64,000 nucleotides of DNA from assembly GCF_036946125.1 (NCBI RefSeq), contig NZ_JAQIJT010000002.1, forward strand, positions 81,001 to 145,000, read 5' to 3'. Of this stretch, positions 45,940 to 55,204 are shown in pieces. A model generated the notes under the pieces. That model ran no database searches, was not told the DNA's origin, and saw nothing but the letters and a program-made list of their open reading frames with translations. The DNA comes from Sphingomonas adhaesiva. GTDB taxonomy: Bacteria > Pseudomonadota > Alphaproteobacteria > Sphingomonadales > Sphingomonadaceae. Within the stretch, counting starts at the first letter, position 1, and every line of letters begins with the position of its first letter. The position numbers and the translations under genes were made by a program.

Positions 45940-47699
45940 GCGCGCGCTTCCACGCCGCCGCGATCGCCGCCGATGTCGCGGCGGGGCGGATCACCGCGGT
46001 CGCGGTGGCGCAGGACGTGCTCGCGCGCCTTGCCGCCTATGATGCAGTCCAGCCGCAGGTGTGGATCGCGCGCGTCGCGCCGGAGGCGTTGGTCGACGCT
46101 GCCCGCGCGATCGATGCGCGCGTGGCGGTGGGGGAGCATCTGCCGCTCGCCGGCGTCCCCTTTGCGGTGAAGGACAATATCGATGTCGCGGGGCTGGAGA
46201 CGACCGCGGCCTGCCCCGCCTTCGCCTATGCCCCGGAGCATTCGGCGACGGTGGTCGATCGCTTGCTCGCGGCGGGCGCGCTGTGCGTCGGCAAGACCAA
46301 CCTCGACCAGTTCGCGACCGGGCTGGTGGGGACGCGCTCCCCCTATGGCGTGCCCCGCAACGCGTACAATCTAGCCTATGTCAGCGGTGGCTCCAGCTCC
46401 GGGTCGGCGGTCGCGACCGCGGCGGGGCTGGTCGCCTTCGCGCTCGGCACCGACACGGCGGGGTCGGGGCGCGTGCCGGCCGCGTTCAACCATCTGATCG
46501 GGTTCAAGCCGACCAAGGGGCGATGGAGCACCAGCGGCCTGGTGCCCGCGTGCCGCACGATCGACTGCATCACCGTCTTCACCGACGATACCGCCGACGC
46601 GCGCCTGATCGATGGTGTCGTCGCCGGGTTCGACGCCGCCGATCCCTTCTCGAAGCCGCTGGCCGACCGCGGGATCGCACCGCGTCGCATTGGCGTGCCG
46701 CGGCGCGACCAGCGCGTCTTCTTCGGCGACGCGAGATCGGAGCATCTCTACGACCGCGCCCTCGCCGCGCTCGCGGGCCTGGGCGAGATCGTCGAGATCG
46801 ATATCACCCCGCTACGCGAGGCGGCGCAGCTGCTCTACGGCGGCCCCTGGGTGGCGGAGCGGACCGCGGCGATCGCGGACCTGCTGGCGCGCGATCCGGA
46901 GGCGATCGACCCGGTCGTGCGCGAGGTGGTCGCGCCCGGCGCGGACATCGACGCGGTCACATTGTTCCGCGGCGTCTACCGTCTCGCCGAGCTCAAGCGT
47001 GCGGCGGACCTGATGTGGCAGGATATCGACCTGCTCGCCTTCCCGACGACCGGCACCACCTATCGCGTCGCGGAGCTCGCCGCCGCGCCGATCGCGCTCA
47101 ACAGCAATCTGGGTGCCTATACCAACTTCGTGAACCTGCTCGACATGGCGGCGGTGGCGGTGCCCGCGGGCGTGCGCGACAACGCCACCGGCTTCGGCAT
47201 CACCCTGATCGGGCCCGCCGATACCGATCGCGCGCTGCTCGACGTGGCCGACGCCTATCTCGCCGCGGCGGCGCTGCCGCCGCCACCCCCGCTCGACAAG
47301 GAGGGCAGAATGGACACCGTCAAACTCGCGGTCGTGGGCGCGCATCTGAAGGACATGCCGCTCCACTGGCAGCTGACATCGCGCAACGCGACGTTCGTCG
47401 GCGCATTCGAGACCGCACCGACCTACCGTCTCTACGCCATCGCCGACAGCGTTCCGCCCAAGCCGGCGCTGGTCCATGACGATAGCGGCGGCGCGATCGC
47501 GCTGGAGGTGTACGAGTTGGGCGTCGCCGAATTCGGCAGCTTCACCGCGGAGGTGCCCGCGCCGCTCGCGATCGGCACCGTGACGCTGGCGGACGGCAGC
47601 AGCGTGAAGGGCTTCGTCGCGGAGCCGCGTGCGCTGGCCGGCGCGGAGGACATCACGGCGCTGGGCGGGTGGCGCGCCTATATCGCGCGGGGCGCATGA
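45936..47699 (+). CDS. atzF: Allophanate hydrolase
   Basis: 587 residues. The amidase-signature catalytic triad is visible: the lysine in VPFAVKDNIDVAG, the cis-serine in YVSGGSSSGSAVATA and the nucleophile in GTDTAGSGRVPAAFN. After residue 455 comes the C-terminal domain of the AtzF type (KLAVVGAHLKDMPLHWQLTS), which performs a decarboxylation step in characterised members. It turns allophanate into ammonia and CO2, finishing the pathway. It overlaps the carboxylase and the following gene by ATGA. Confidence 0.94.
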   Translation: MSARFHAAAIAADVAAGRITAVAVAQDVLARLAAYDAVQPQVWIARVAPEALVDAARAIDARVAVGEHLPLAGVPFAVKDNIDVAGLETTAACPAFAYAPEHSATVVDRLLAAGALCVGKTNLDQFATGLVGTRSPYGVPRNAYNLAYVSGGSSSGSAVATAAGLVAFALGTDTAGSGRVPAAFNHLIGFKPTKGRWSTSGLVPACRTIDCITVFTDDTADARLIDGVVAGFDAADPFSKPLADRGIAPRRIGVPRRDQRVFFGDARSEHLYDRALAALAGLGEIVEIDITPLREAAQLLYGGPWVAERTAAIADLLARDPEAIDPVVREVVAPGADIDAVTLFRGVYRLAELKRAADLMWQDIDLLAFPTTGTTYRVAELAAAPIALNSNLGAYTNFVNLLDMAAVAVPAGVRDNATGFGITLIGPADTDRALLDVADAYLAAAALPPPPPLDKEGRMDTVKLAVVGAHLKDMPLHWQLTSRNATFVGAFETAPTYRLYAIADSVPPKPALVHDDSGGAIALEVYELGVAEFGSFTAEVPAPLAIGTVTLADGSSVKGFVAEPRALAGAEDITALGGWRAYIARGA

Positions 47700-48616
47700 T
47701 GCGCCCGCTGATCGGCGCGCTGGCGCTTGCGATCGGCTGGTCGATGCCGGCGATGGCGCAGCAGGAACAGGTGGTCGCGGTTCCCGGCTTCGCGGACTTC
47801 CTCGCGGTCGACGGGGACGCCGTCTGGGCGACGAACAAGGGGCGCGTCGAGCGCTGGGCACGCGACGGGCTGAAGGCGACGGTGCCGATGGCGCACCCGT
47901 GCGGCGCGATGGCGTTCGCGCGCGGCACCTTGTGGGTGGCCGATTGCGACACGCGGACGCTCAACCGCATCGACGCGGCGGCGGGCAGGGTGGCGGCATC
48001 GATCCCGACCGGGGTCGCCGCGCCGGACGGGGAGCTGAACGTCGTTGCCGGTGCAGGGGCGATCTGGATCGCCAGCGACGCAGCCGGCGCGGTCGCGCGT
48101 GTCGATCCGTCGACCGACAAGGTCGTGGCCACGATCGCGGTGACACCGGGCACATCCTATCTTGCCTTCGGGTTCGACGCCGTCTGGGCGGTGAGCCTGA
48201 AGGGGCAGACGTTGCAGCGGATCGATCCGGCGACCGATACCGTCGTCGCGACGATCCCGCTGGGCGCGCGACCGGGTTTCCTGGCGGCCGGCGAAGGCGC
48301 GGTCTGGGTGCAGGAACAGGGCGACGGCACCGTCGCGCGCATCGATCCCGCGTCCAACACGGTCGTCGGCCGGGTGAAGTTGGGCGCGACGCTGAAATAC
48401 GGCGATATCGACACCGGCGGCGGCAAGGTGTGGCTGCGCACGACCGAGGATCAGACGTTCGCCGTCATCGACCCCGCGACGATGGCGGTCACGGCCCGCG
48501 TCGGCAAGGCGGTCGGGAGCGGTGCGCTGCGCTACACGCCCGCGGGCGTGTGGACGAGCGCGCACGACATCCACACGCTGTCGTGGTGGCCCGATCCCGC
48601 AGCGATCGCGAAATGA
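47696..48616 (+). CDS. Secreted YVTN/NHL-type beta-propeller protein
   Basis: 306 residues. Signal peptide LIGALALAIGWSMPAMAQQ. About six or seven repeats follow with the pattern of a virginiamycin B lyase/YncE-like propeller (VDGDAVWATNKG, RIDPATDTVVATIPLGARPG, VARIDPASNTVVGRVKLG). It overlaps the atzF stop, so it is translated with the guanidine operon. A periplasmic binding or scaffold role near the transporter is possible, but no known guanidine pathway requires it. Confidence 0.8.
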   Translation: MMRPLIGALALAIGWSMPAMAQQEQVVAVPGFADFLAVDGDAVWATNKGRVERWARDGLKATVPMAHPCGAMAFARGTLWVADCDTRTLNRIDAAAGRVAASIPTGVAAPDGELNVVAGAGAIWIASDAAGAVARVDPSTDKVVATIAVTPGTSYLAFGFDAVWAVSLKGQTLQRIDPATDTVVATIPLGARPGFLAAGEGAVWVQEQGDGTVARIDPASNTVVGRVKLGATLKYGDIDTGGGKVWLRTTEDQTFAVIDPATMAVTARVGKAVGSGALRYTPAGVWTSAHDIHTLSWWPDPAAIAK

Positions 48617-48630
48617 CTTAGCGCCGTCTC

Positions 48631-48658
48631 CTCCGTTCGCGTGGCCGCGCGGACGGAG
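48631..48658. terminator. Hairpin between convergent genes
   Basis: CTCCGT ... ACGGAG stem with inner CGCG/CGCG pairs, 15 bases after the propeller gene and 12 bases from the UrcA gene end. No T-run on either strand, so its efficiency as terminator is uncertain. Confidence 0.4.
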
Positions 48659-48669
48659 GGGGCAACGGA

Positions 48670-49008
48670 TCAGCGCGTCGCGGCGAGCTGCGCGCTGGGG
48701 CCGAGCGACGCCTGGCGCGATTCGATCTGGTTGCGGATGTCGGCGATCACCTGCGTGCGGCAGTCGCGCGCCTTGTTCGCCAGCGACAAATGGACACCGG
48801 CCAGACGTTCGTCGCCGCAGACCGCCTGCGCGGCGGCGTCCATGCGGATCGCGAGCCGCTGCTGTCCATCGGCGGTCGCCAGATCCAGCCCCTTGAGCTG
48901 GAGCACCGCGGCGTCCTTCGCCAGCGGATTTTCGGAACGCGCCGCATTCGCAGCACCCGCACACGCCAGACCGAAAGCGGCCACGGCCATGAAACCGACT
49001 TTCATCAT
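48670..49008 (-). CDS. UrcA family protein
   Basis: 112 residues with a signal peptide (FMAVAAFGLACAGAANAA). The UrcA pattern is present: LKGLDLATADGQQRLAIRMD, then two cysteines in AVCGD and ARDCR that probably form a disulfide. The family is restricted mainly to sphingomonads and caulobacters, is exported, and has no established function. AGGAGAGG precedes the ATG. It stands alone, with convergent transcription from the guanidine operon. Confidence 0.82.
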   Translation of the reverse strand: MMKVGFMAVAAFGLACAGAANAARSENPLAKDAAVLQLKGLDLATADGQQRLAIRMDAAAQAVCGDERLAGVHLSLANKARDCRTQVIADIRNQIESRQASLGPSAQLAATR

Positions 49009-49112
49009 CCTCTCCTTACGTCACGGCCGCTCATGATGCGGCGGCGGCGCCCACATAGGGTTCCGGACGAGAGACGACAATGTATCGCCGCTAAGCCGCT
49101 GTCGCGACAGGC

Positions 49113-49496
49113 TCAGCGCAGGCGCACCACCAGCGCGGCGAGGTCGATGCGACCGCCCAGCAGGCCGATCGGCAGGTCCGCTTCGTGCTCCGTCACGCGA
49201 TCCTGCGCCGGAGTCGCCAGCGTGACGCGGATCGTCCGCGCGCGGGGGCTTGACCAGTCGCGGACCGTCGCCACCGGCAAGCGCACGCGCCAGCGCCGCC
49301 CGCCCTCTACGGCGACTTCGTGCCCGTTGATGAGGACGGCGGCGTCGCTCGACGCGCGCGTGCCGGACACTTGCAGGCAGTCGACCGGCTCGCACGACAC
49401 GAGCTTCGCTTGCGGAGCGGCGGAGGCCGCGGCGGGGAGGGGGGCGGGGAGGAACGCCGCCACGAACAGCGCGGCGGCGACGTTAGTCGAGCGCAA
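49113..49496 (-). CDS. Small secreted protein of unknown function, TTG start
   Basis: 127 residues. The frame has no ATG near its natural beginning; a TTG at 49496 gives LRSTNVAAALFVAAFLPAPL, a convincing signal peptide ending at AAASAAPQ. The mature part holds two cysteines (KLVSCEPVDCLQVSG), an INGHEV segment and a strand-rich remainder. The start overlaps the last 14 bases of the sulfotransferase gene, which points to translational coupling. Compact beta-sandwich and disulfide are likely. No family name is known to me. Confidence 0.6.
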   Translation of the reverse strand: MRSTNVAAALFVAAFLPAPLPAAASAAPQAKLVSCEPVDCLQVSGTRASSDAAVLINGHEVAVEGGRRWRVRLPVATVRDWSSPRARTIRVTLATPAQDRVTEHEADLPIGLLGGRIDLAALVVRLR

Positions 49497-51087
49497 TGCC
49501 GGCCTCCTCGAAGATGCGGCGCGCGGGCGCCAGGGCGTCGCCGTGGCGCTTCCACCGCGCGACCGCGTCGCGGTACATCGGGCGGCGTACCTGCGCCGCG
49601 CTGGGGGTCGATACGGGCGCGGCATTGTCCTGAAAGGACAGGCAGGCGTCGGACCAGCCCAGCCCGCAATGGTCGAGCAGCCGCCGCGTCTCCGCCTCCT
49701 GGTCCGCCACCAGATCCTCGTAACGCAGCTCCAGCAGGCGTCCGGGCAGCGCCGCGCGCCACAGCGTCATCAGCCGGTCGAAGCGGACATGATAAGCGGC
49801 GATATCGGCCAGGTCGTAGCTATAGTCGTAATAGCGCGACCCGATCGCGAACAGGTTGCGGAAGTTGCTGAGCACGGTGTCCATCGGATGACGGCGCAGG
49901 CAGACGATCCGCGCGTTCGGCAGCGCCCGCGCGATGACGCCGGCATAATGGAAGTTGCCGGGAAACTTGTCGACGAAGCGGCGCGCCGGATCGCGGCGAT
50001 GGTGCTGCGCGCGACGCAGGTAATCCCGCCCGATCGCGCCCAGATCGGCGGTGGCGGCAGCGTCCATCGTCTCCGCGTCGAGCACCTGGCGCGTGCGCGT
50101 GCCGGCGGCGGCCTTCACCGCGAGCGGCATCGCCTGCAATTCGCCCGCGCTTTCCACCCCCGGGTGCGAGGACAGGATGCGGTCGACCAGCGTCGTGCCG
50201 GTGCGCGGCATGCCGATGACGAAGATCGGCGCATCGGCGGCGGGCATGGTGACGGGAGAGGACGCAATGGCGGGCCATGCCGCCTCGATCGCATCGAAGA
50301 TCGCGACATCGTCCGCGATATCGTAGCTCAGCGTCGCGCGGTGCGCGGCGTTGGTGGCGCACAAGGTGGCCAGCGCCTCGGCACCGCGGTCGAGGTCGTC
50401 CAGCTCCTTGGCCAGCGCATAGCCCAGCAGCACCCGCGAACGGTCGTCGCGTGCGCGCGCGCGCACCGCGACCAGGCGGTCGACATGATGGTGCCCGGCG
50501 CTCTGCTTGCGCAGCCCGGCGAGCAGATGGTGCGCGCGCGCGTCGTCGGGCGCCCGCGCCAGCAATGCTTCGATCGCGGCCTCGGCGGCATCGGTGCGTC
50601 CCAGGAAGCCGAGTGCCGCGGCCTGATTGTAGCGATAGCCGATATGGTCGGGCGCCGACGCCACCGCCGCGTCGAAATGCGGGAGCGAGGCGGCATGATC
50701 GCCCAGCCGCGCATAGACGCATCCCATCGTGTCGCGGCTCAGCGCGTCGTCGGGGAGCGCGGCCTCCGCCGCCGCCAGCACCGCCGCCGCGTCGCCGTCG
50801 CGGCGCACGCCGACGTACAGCCGCGCCAGTTGCGCGCGATATTCCCCCGCCGGGCAATGCGCCACCGCCCGCTCGATCAGCTTGATCGCGGTCGCCACGC
50901 GTCCCGCAGCGGCATCGGCCAGCCCGTGGAGGAACAACGCCTCCGCATCCTCGCCGCGCTCCGCCAGCACCGCCCCGGCGAAGCGCGCCACCGCGGTCCA
51001 GTCGCTGCGCGCCAGCGCGGCGCGGGCCGCGGCGATTCGCTCGCCGCGCGGGATGCCGGTGTCGGTCGGGCGCGCGGTCAGCAGCAT
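49483..51087 (-). CDS. TPR-sulfotransferase family protein
   Basis: 534 residues. Residues 20-270 are tetratricopeptide repeats. From residue 285 the sulfotransferase domain begins with the PAPS 5'-phosphosulfate loop FVIGMPRTGTTLVDRIL, and a 3'-phosphate motif follows in RIVCLRRHPMDTVLSNFRN. Members transfer sulfate from PAPS to proteins or small molecules. In sphingomonads genes of this type often stand beside TonB receptors or small secreted proteins. The start overlaps the stop of the sterol desaturase gene by one base (TGATG), and the small secreted protein follows. Confidence 0.88.
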   Translation of the reverse strand: MLLTARPTDTGIPRGERIAAARAALARSDWTAVARFAGAVLAERGEDAEALFLHGLADAAAGRVATAIKLIERAVAHCPAGEYRAQLARLYVGVRRDGDAAAVLAAAEAALPDDALSRDTMGCVYARLGDHAASLPHFDAAVASAPDHIGYRYNQAAALGFLGRTDAAEAAIEALLARAPDDARAHHLLAGLRKQSAGHHHVDRLVAVRARARDDRSRVLLGYALAKELDDLDRGAEALATLCATNAAHRATLSYDIADDVAIFDAIEAAWPAIASSPVTMPAADAPIFVIGMPRTGTTLVDRILSSHPGVESAGELQAMPLAVKAAAGTRTRQVLDAETMDAAATADLGAIGRDYLRRAQHHRRDPARRFVDKFPGNFHYAGVIARALPNARIVCLRRHPMDTVLSNFRNLFAIGSRYYDYSYDLADIAAYHVRFDRLMTLWRAALPGRLLELRYEDLVADQEAETRRLLDHCGLGWSDACLSFQDNAAPVSTPSAAQVRRPMYRDAVARWKRHGDALAPARRIFEEAGIALD

Positions 51088-51968
51088 CAGTTCGCGGTCG
51101 CCGAGCGGCGGGACGCGCGGGCGGCCTTCATCCGATCGAGCACGGGGCGCAGCGGGAACAGCGTCTGCTCCCGTACCGACAGGCGGCGGCGCTCGTCCTG
51201 CCCGACGATCACCCCCTCGCCCTCGCGATAGGTGCCGAACAGGCGGTCGAGCAGGATCAGCGAATTGGCGTAATTGCTGCGCGTTTCGTCATAGCCGGTC
51301 GAATGATGCAGGCTGTGATGGCGAATGGTGGTGAAGAAGAAGGAGTAGAACGGCGGCGGGTCGGCGTTCACATTGGCATGCGCGAAGACCGAGGTGACGA
51401 TCATCACGTTGACCCCGCACAGCACCGCGGCGGTCGGCAGGTCGAACAGCGCGACGATGCTCAGGCTGATGAGGAACAGCTCGACCGGGTTGCCCACCGC
51501 GCCCTTCATCGCGTTCAGCTGCGTCAGGTGGTGGTGCGGTGCGTGCGTGTACCACAGCCACGTATTGTGCATCGCGCGGTGCATCAAATACTGGCCGAAC
51601 TCGATCACCACGACGACGAGCGCGACCTGCGCCGGGAACGGCAGGTGCATCGCCCAGTGCGTCGTGATGCCCAGCGCCGCCTTGGCCGAGCGCAGCGGAT
51701 CCTCCGCCAGATGCGTCGTCAGCCAGCCGATGACGAAGGTATTGAAGATCACATAGCCCAGATCGGTCAGGAACTCGCGGCGGTTCATCCGCCAGCCCTC
51801 GTGCCGCTCCGCCACGGCCTCGATCGCCTGCACCAGCAGCGGCACCGCGGTGGCGGCGATCACGATCGTCCACGGGCTGTCGACCCATGCCTGGGGCGCG
51901 ACTGCCCAGAAGGTGCAGACGATGGCGACGAAGGCGGGCGGCAGATAGTCGAGCGGCTTGTGAGTCAT
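51087..51968 (-). CDS. Sterol desaturase/fatty acid hydroxylase family membrane protein
   Basis: 293 residues from the ATG at 51968. About four membrane helices and the diiron histidine boxes: HRAMH near residue 130, HAPHHH close behind and HHSLHH near residue 225. It hydroxylates a lipid substrate at the membrane with O2. It heads an operon with the TPR-sulfotransferase and small secreted protein. Hydroxylation followed by sulfation of a lipid is a possible joint reaction but this is inference. A second family member is encoded at 55205. Confidence 0.9.
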   Translation of the reverse strand: MTHKPLDYLPPAFVAIVCTFWAVAPQAWVDSPWTIVIAATAVPLLVQAIEAVAERHEGWRMNRREFLTDLGYVIFNTFVIGWLTTHLAEDPLRSAKAALGITTHWAMHLPFPAQVALVVVVIEFGQYLMHRAMHNTWLWYTHAPHHHLTQLNAMKGAVGNPVELFLISLSIVALFDLPTAAVLCGVNVMIVTSVFAHANVNADPPPFYSFFFTTIRHHSLHHSTGYDETRSNYANSLILLDRLFGTYREGEGVIVGQDERRRLSVREQTLFPLRPVLDRMKAARASRRSATAN

Positions 51969-52229
51969 GTTCGTCCCTGCGTGCCGGATGGGACGGAGCG
52001 TGCGCGCCCATCGGTCAGTCCGCCGACCGCGCCGGCGCGGGTCGCCAGGCCGTTCAACAGCAACCGTCCGGCGCCCCGGCCCAGAGCGCCGATGGTGGCG
52101 ATGACGGCATTTCGCGAAGCGCGGCGCACCCGATTCCTCCGTGGTCCGGGCGGAAAGGTGCGCCACGCCGCCCTCATGTCGGCAGGCGCTAAATTCTGAT
52201 GGCGGACATAGGCGGGGCCTATGCCCCGG

Positions 52230-53168
52230 TCATGAATGCCGCTGCGCGCGGATGCGGCGATAGACTTCGTCGATGAACAGCTGCGTCGCGGTGTCGCGCG
52301 CGGGCTGCGCGCGGGCGAGCAGGAAGATGTCGTAGGACGGCTCGAACTCGGTCAGCAGGATCGGCCACAGCTTGCCCGCCGCCACCGCCTCGCGCGCCGA
52401 CAGGATCGGCAGGAAGCCGATGCCGATGCCGTTGACGATCAACCGGCGCGCCTCGTTCACGTCCTCCGCCACGCCGTTGACGCGCGTGCCCAGCCGGTAG
52501 CGCCGCCGCAGCTGGGTGATCGTCTCGATCTCGTCGTCGCCGGTCAGGACGAAGCCCTCGTCCTTCAATTCGTTGAGGCGGCCGACGCGGTAGCCGAACA
52601 GCGGATGGCTGCGACCGCAGTACAGCTGTTGCCGCTCGACGAAGAGCGGCTCGTAGATCAGGCTGCCGCGGTCGCCGCCGTCATAGCCGACGCCGATCTC
52701 GACATCGCCGCGCTCCAGCGCGTCGAGCACCTGGCGCCACGGCGACACGCGGATCTCGATATGGATGTCGGGGTTGCGGCGATGAAAGCTGGCGAGCGCC
52801 TCGTCCAGCTCGGGCGAGACGATCGCGGATACCATCTGGATGCGCACGATCCCCTCGACCCGGCGGGTCGCCTGCGCGATCTGGTGCGGCATCATCCGTG
52901 CCGATTCGAGCATGTCCTCGCACAGCGCCATCATCGCCTTGCCGGCCGCGGTCATCTCCACCCCGGTCGCGCCGCGGTGGAGCAGCGTCGCGCCGACATG
53001 CTCCTCCAGCCGCTTGAGCGCCGCGCTGATGCTCGGCTGCTGCTTGTTGAGCTGGCGCGCGGCCGCCCCGATCCCGCCGGCGCGGACGATGTCGACGAAG
53101 GTGCGCATCAGGTTCCAGTCGACGCGACTGGCGAATTTCTGATCGATCGGCACCGTCCTGTCGTCCAT
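52230..53168 (-). CDS. LysR-family regulator
   Basis: 312 residues. Winged helix RTFVDIVRAGGIGAAARQLN with recognition helix QQPSISAALKRLEEHVG; effector domain to the end. AGGA precedes the ATG. It is divergent from the 2-oxoglutarate oxygenase gene at 53288, which it probably controls. The palindrome at 53228-53238 in the intergenic region is a candidate binding site. Confidence 0.92.
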   Translation of the reverse strand: MDDRTVPIDQKFASRVDWNLMRTFVDIVRAGGIGAAARQLNKQQPSISAALKRLEEHVGATLLHRGATGVEMTAAGKAMMALCEDMLESARMMPHQIAQATRRVEGIVRIQMVSAIVSPELDEALASFHRRNPDIHIEIRVSPWRQVLDALERGDVEIGVGYDGGDRGSLIYEPLFVERQQLYCGRSHPLFGYRVGRLNELKDEGFVLTGDDEIETITQLRRRYRLGTRVNGVAEDVNEARRLIVNGIGIGFLPILSAREAVAAGKLWPILLTEFEPSYDIFLLARAQPARDTATQLFIDEVYRRIRAQRHS

Positions 53169-53227
53169 GATGCGGTCCTGTTCATGCGATCGCGCGATGC
53201 GGCAATATCGCGTCATAGATCACGTTG

Positions 53228-53238
53228 ATGCAATGCAT
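53228..53238. promoter_or_regulatory. Palindrome in the LysR/oxygenase divergent promoter
   Basis: ATGCA-A-TGCAT, perfect arms around one base, about midway between the divergent starts at 53168 and 53288. Position suits a LysR operator. Confidence 0.4.
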
Positions 53239-53287
53239 AAACGATCGGCATCTTTCGCTATGACCCGGCGCGCGGCGAGGTGGCGCG

Positions 53288-54280
53288 ATGACCGAGCCGC
53301 TTCCCCTGCCGATCGTCGACATCTCCGGCCTGGAGAGTGCGCGGCCTGCCGACCGTCTCGCGGTGGCGCAGGCGCTGGACGACGCCTGCCGCCGCTCGGG
53401 CTTCCTCTACGTCCGCGGCGCGCAGCTCGACCCTGCGCCGGGCGAGCGCCTGCTGGCGACCGCGCGGCGCTATTTCGCGCAGGACATGGCGGCGAAGATG
53501 GCCTGCTACATCGGCCGTTCGTCCAACCACAGCGGCTATGTGCCCGCAGGAGAGGAGGAGTTCGGCGGCGGCACGCGCGACCTGAAGGAAGCGTATGACG
53601 TCAACATCGACTATCGCTGCGGGGAAGGGCGTCGCCCGCTGCTGGGCCCCAATCTGTGGCCCGACCTGCCGGGGTTTCGCGACGACGTGCTGGCCTATTA
53701 CCGTCATCTGACCGCGATCGGGCGGCAGATGTTCGGCGCGTTCGCGCTGGCGCTGGGGCTGGACGAGGATCATTTCACCCCGCACCTGCGCCATCCGCCC
53801 AACCAGCTGCGGCTGATCCACTACCCGCTCGACCGCACGGCGGAGGATCGGCCGGGGATCGGCGCGCATACCGACTACGAATGTTTCACGCTGCTGTTCG
53901 CGACCGCCGCGGGGCTGCAGGTGCTCGACCGTGCGGGCGCGTGGATCGACGTGCCGCTGGTCGAGGGCGCGATGGTGATGAACATCGGCGACATGATGGA
54001 GCTGATGTCGGGTGGCCGCTGGCTGGCGACGACGCACCGCGTGAAGAAGGTGGCGCAGGAGCGCTATTCCTTCCCGCTGTTCTTCACCTGCGACTACGAT
54101 CATGTCGTCGCGCCGCTCGTCCCGCCCCGGGGCGAGCGCCGCTATGCCCCGCTGCGCTGCGGCGAGCATCTGTTCCACCAGACCGCACAGACCTTCGCCT
54201 ACCTCAAGGCGCGGCAGGCGCGCGGCGAGCTGGTCCTGGCGGATGCCCTGCCGCTCGGCTCGTTCGGGGTGCAGGCGTGA
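53288..54280 (+). CDS. Isopenicillin N synthase-like 2-oxoglutarate/Fe(II) oxygenase
   Basis: 330 residues. N-terminal DIOX_N part (LPIVDISGLESARPADRLAV), C-terminal Fe(II) oxygenase domain. The iron ligands are His and Asp in GIGAHTDYECFTLLF and His in LATTHRVKKVAQ; RYSFPLFF supplies the R-x-S co-substrate site. It oxidises an unknown small molecule in the cytoplasm. Its stop overlaps the next gene by GTGA. Confidence 0.9.
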   Translation: MTEPLPLPIVDISGLESARPADRLAVAQALDDACRRSGFLYVRGAQLDPAPGERLLATARRYFAQDMAAKMACYIGRSSNHSGYVPAGEEEFGGGTRDLKEAYDVNIDYRCGEGRRPLLGPNLWPDLPGFRDDVLAYYRHLTAIGRQMFGAFALALGLDEDHFTPHLRHPPNQLRLIHYPLDRTAEDRPGIGAHTDYECFTLLFATAAGLQVLDRAGAWIDVPLVEGAMVMNIGDMMELMSGGRWLATTHRVKKVAQERYSFPLFFTCDYDHVVAPLVPPRGERRYAPLRCGEHLFHQTAQTFAYLKARQARGELVLADALPLGSFGVQA

Positions 54281-55089
54281 CGCTCGCCGCGCTGCTCGCC
54301 ACCTTGCCGCAGCGCGCGGCCGATCCGGCGTTCCCGGCGCATCTGCTGGGCGCGTTCCGGCGGCACGCCATCACCTTCTGCAACGGGCTGACCGATACCG
54401 TGACGCGGGTGTTCTGGTTCCAGTCGCGCACCTTCACGATCGACCTGCGCCTGCCCGATGGGGCCGCGACCCCGGTCGACCAGCGCCAGGGCTGGATCGG
54501 CGACACGCTGTGGGATGCCGCGGCGGGCGAAATGTCTTGGCGTATCCCCGCCAGCTACCAGCCGCACGACCAATGGCCGGAGGCGGCACGGCTGCTCCCG
54601 ATCGGCAACAGCGTGATCGAGATCGCGCCGTCGGGCGCCTATGTCGAGGACTGGCGCCAGCAGGCCGCGCGCGGGCCGCTGCTGGGGCTGCGCCTGACCG
54701 CGGTCGTCGACACGGCGACGGGCGCGAGCGAGCCGCGCGAGGGCGGCCTGATCGTGGCGGGGCCGCACATCGCGCTGGCGGTGGCGCGGCCGTCGCACCG
54801 GGCGGCGGAGATGGAGGCGTACGAAGTATCGGTCGCGCTGGACGGCGACCGCGTCACCTGGAGTACCCAGTCCGCGCGCTACGGCGTGCCGATCGTCCCC
54901 GGGACGTTCCAGCTGGAGCCGGACGGCGCGGTGACGCTGGTGCAGCCGTCGCGAACGCTTCGCTTCGTGGTCGACGCCCATGTAACCGAGATGACGTTCG
55001 GCGCCGAAACGCCGTGCACCCAGGCCGCGGCATCATGGTGGCGGCGCGAGGCGGAGCATCTTGCCCGTCATGCGGTGCCACTGCGCTGA
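54277..55089 (+). CDS. Hypothetical protein coupled to oxygenase
   Basis: 270 residues from a GTG that overlaps the oxygenase stop as GTGA. No signal peptide or membrane segment. The sequence is rich in Trp and beta strands (TRVFWFQSRTFTIDLRLPDG, GAYVEDWRQQAARGPLL, SWWRREAEHLARH). No family I can name; the strand pattern hints at a lipocalin-like or beta-sandwich fold. Strict coupling suggests that it acts with the oxygenase. Confidence 0.7.
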   Translation: MTLAALLATLPQRAADPAFPAHLLGAFRRHAITFCNGLTDTVTRVFWFQSRTFTIDLRLPDGAATPVDQRQGWIGDTLWDAAAGEMSWRIPASYQPHDQWPEAARLLPIGNSVIEIAPSGAYVEDWRQQAARGPLLGLRLTAVVDTATGASEPREGGLIVAGPHIALAVARPSHRAAEMEAYEVSVALDGDRVTWSTQSARYGVPIVPGTFQLEPDGAVTLVQPSRTLRFVVDAHVTEMTFGAETPCTQAAASWWRREAEHLARHAVPLR

Positions 55090-55204
55090 CGACGCGGACC
55101 GCATAGGCAGCATCTATGGGGTCCATATGTCGAACGCGGATGGCGTAATACCGCTCCACCCGGAATCTTCGCCTCACAGCCGCAGCCGGAGCAGGGGGCA
55201 GCAC

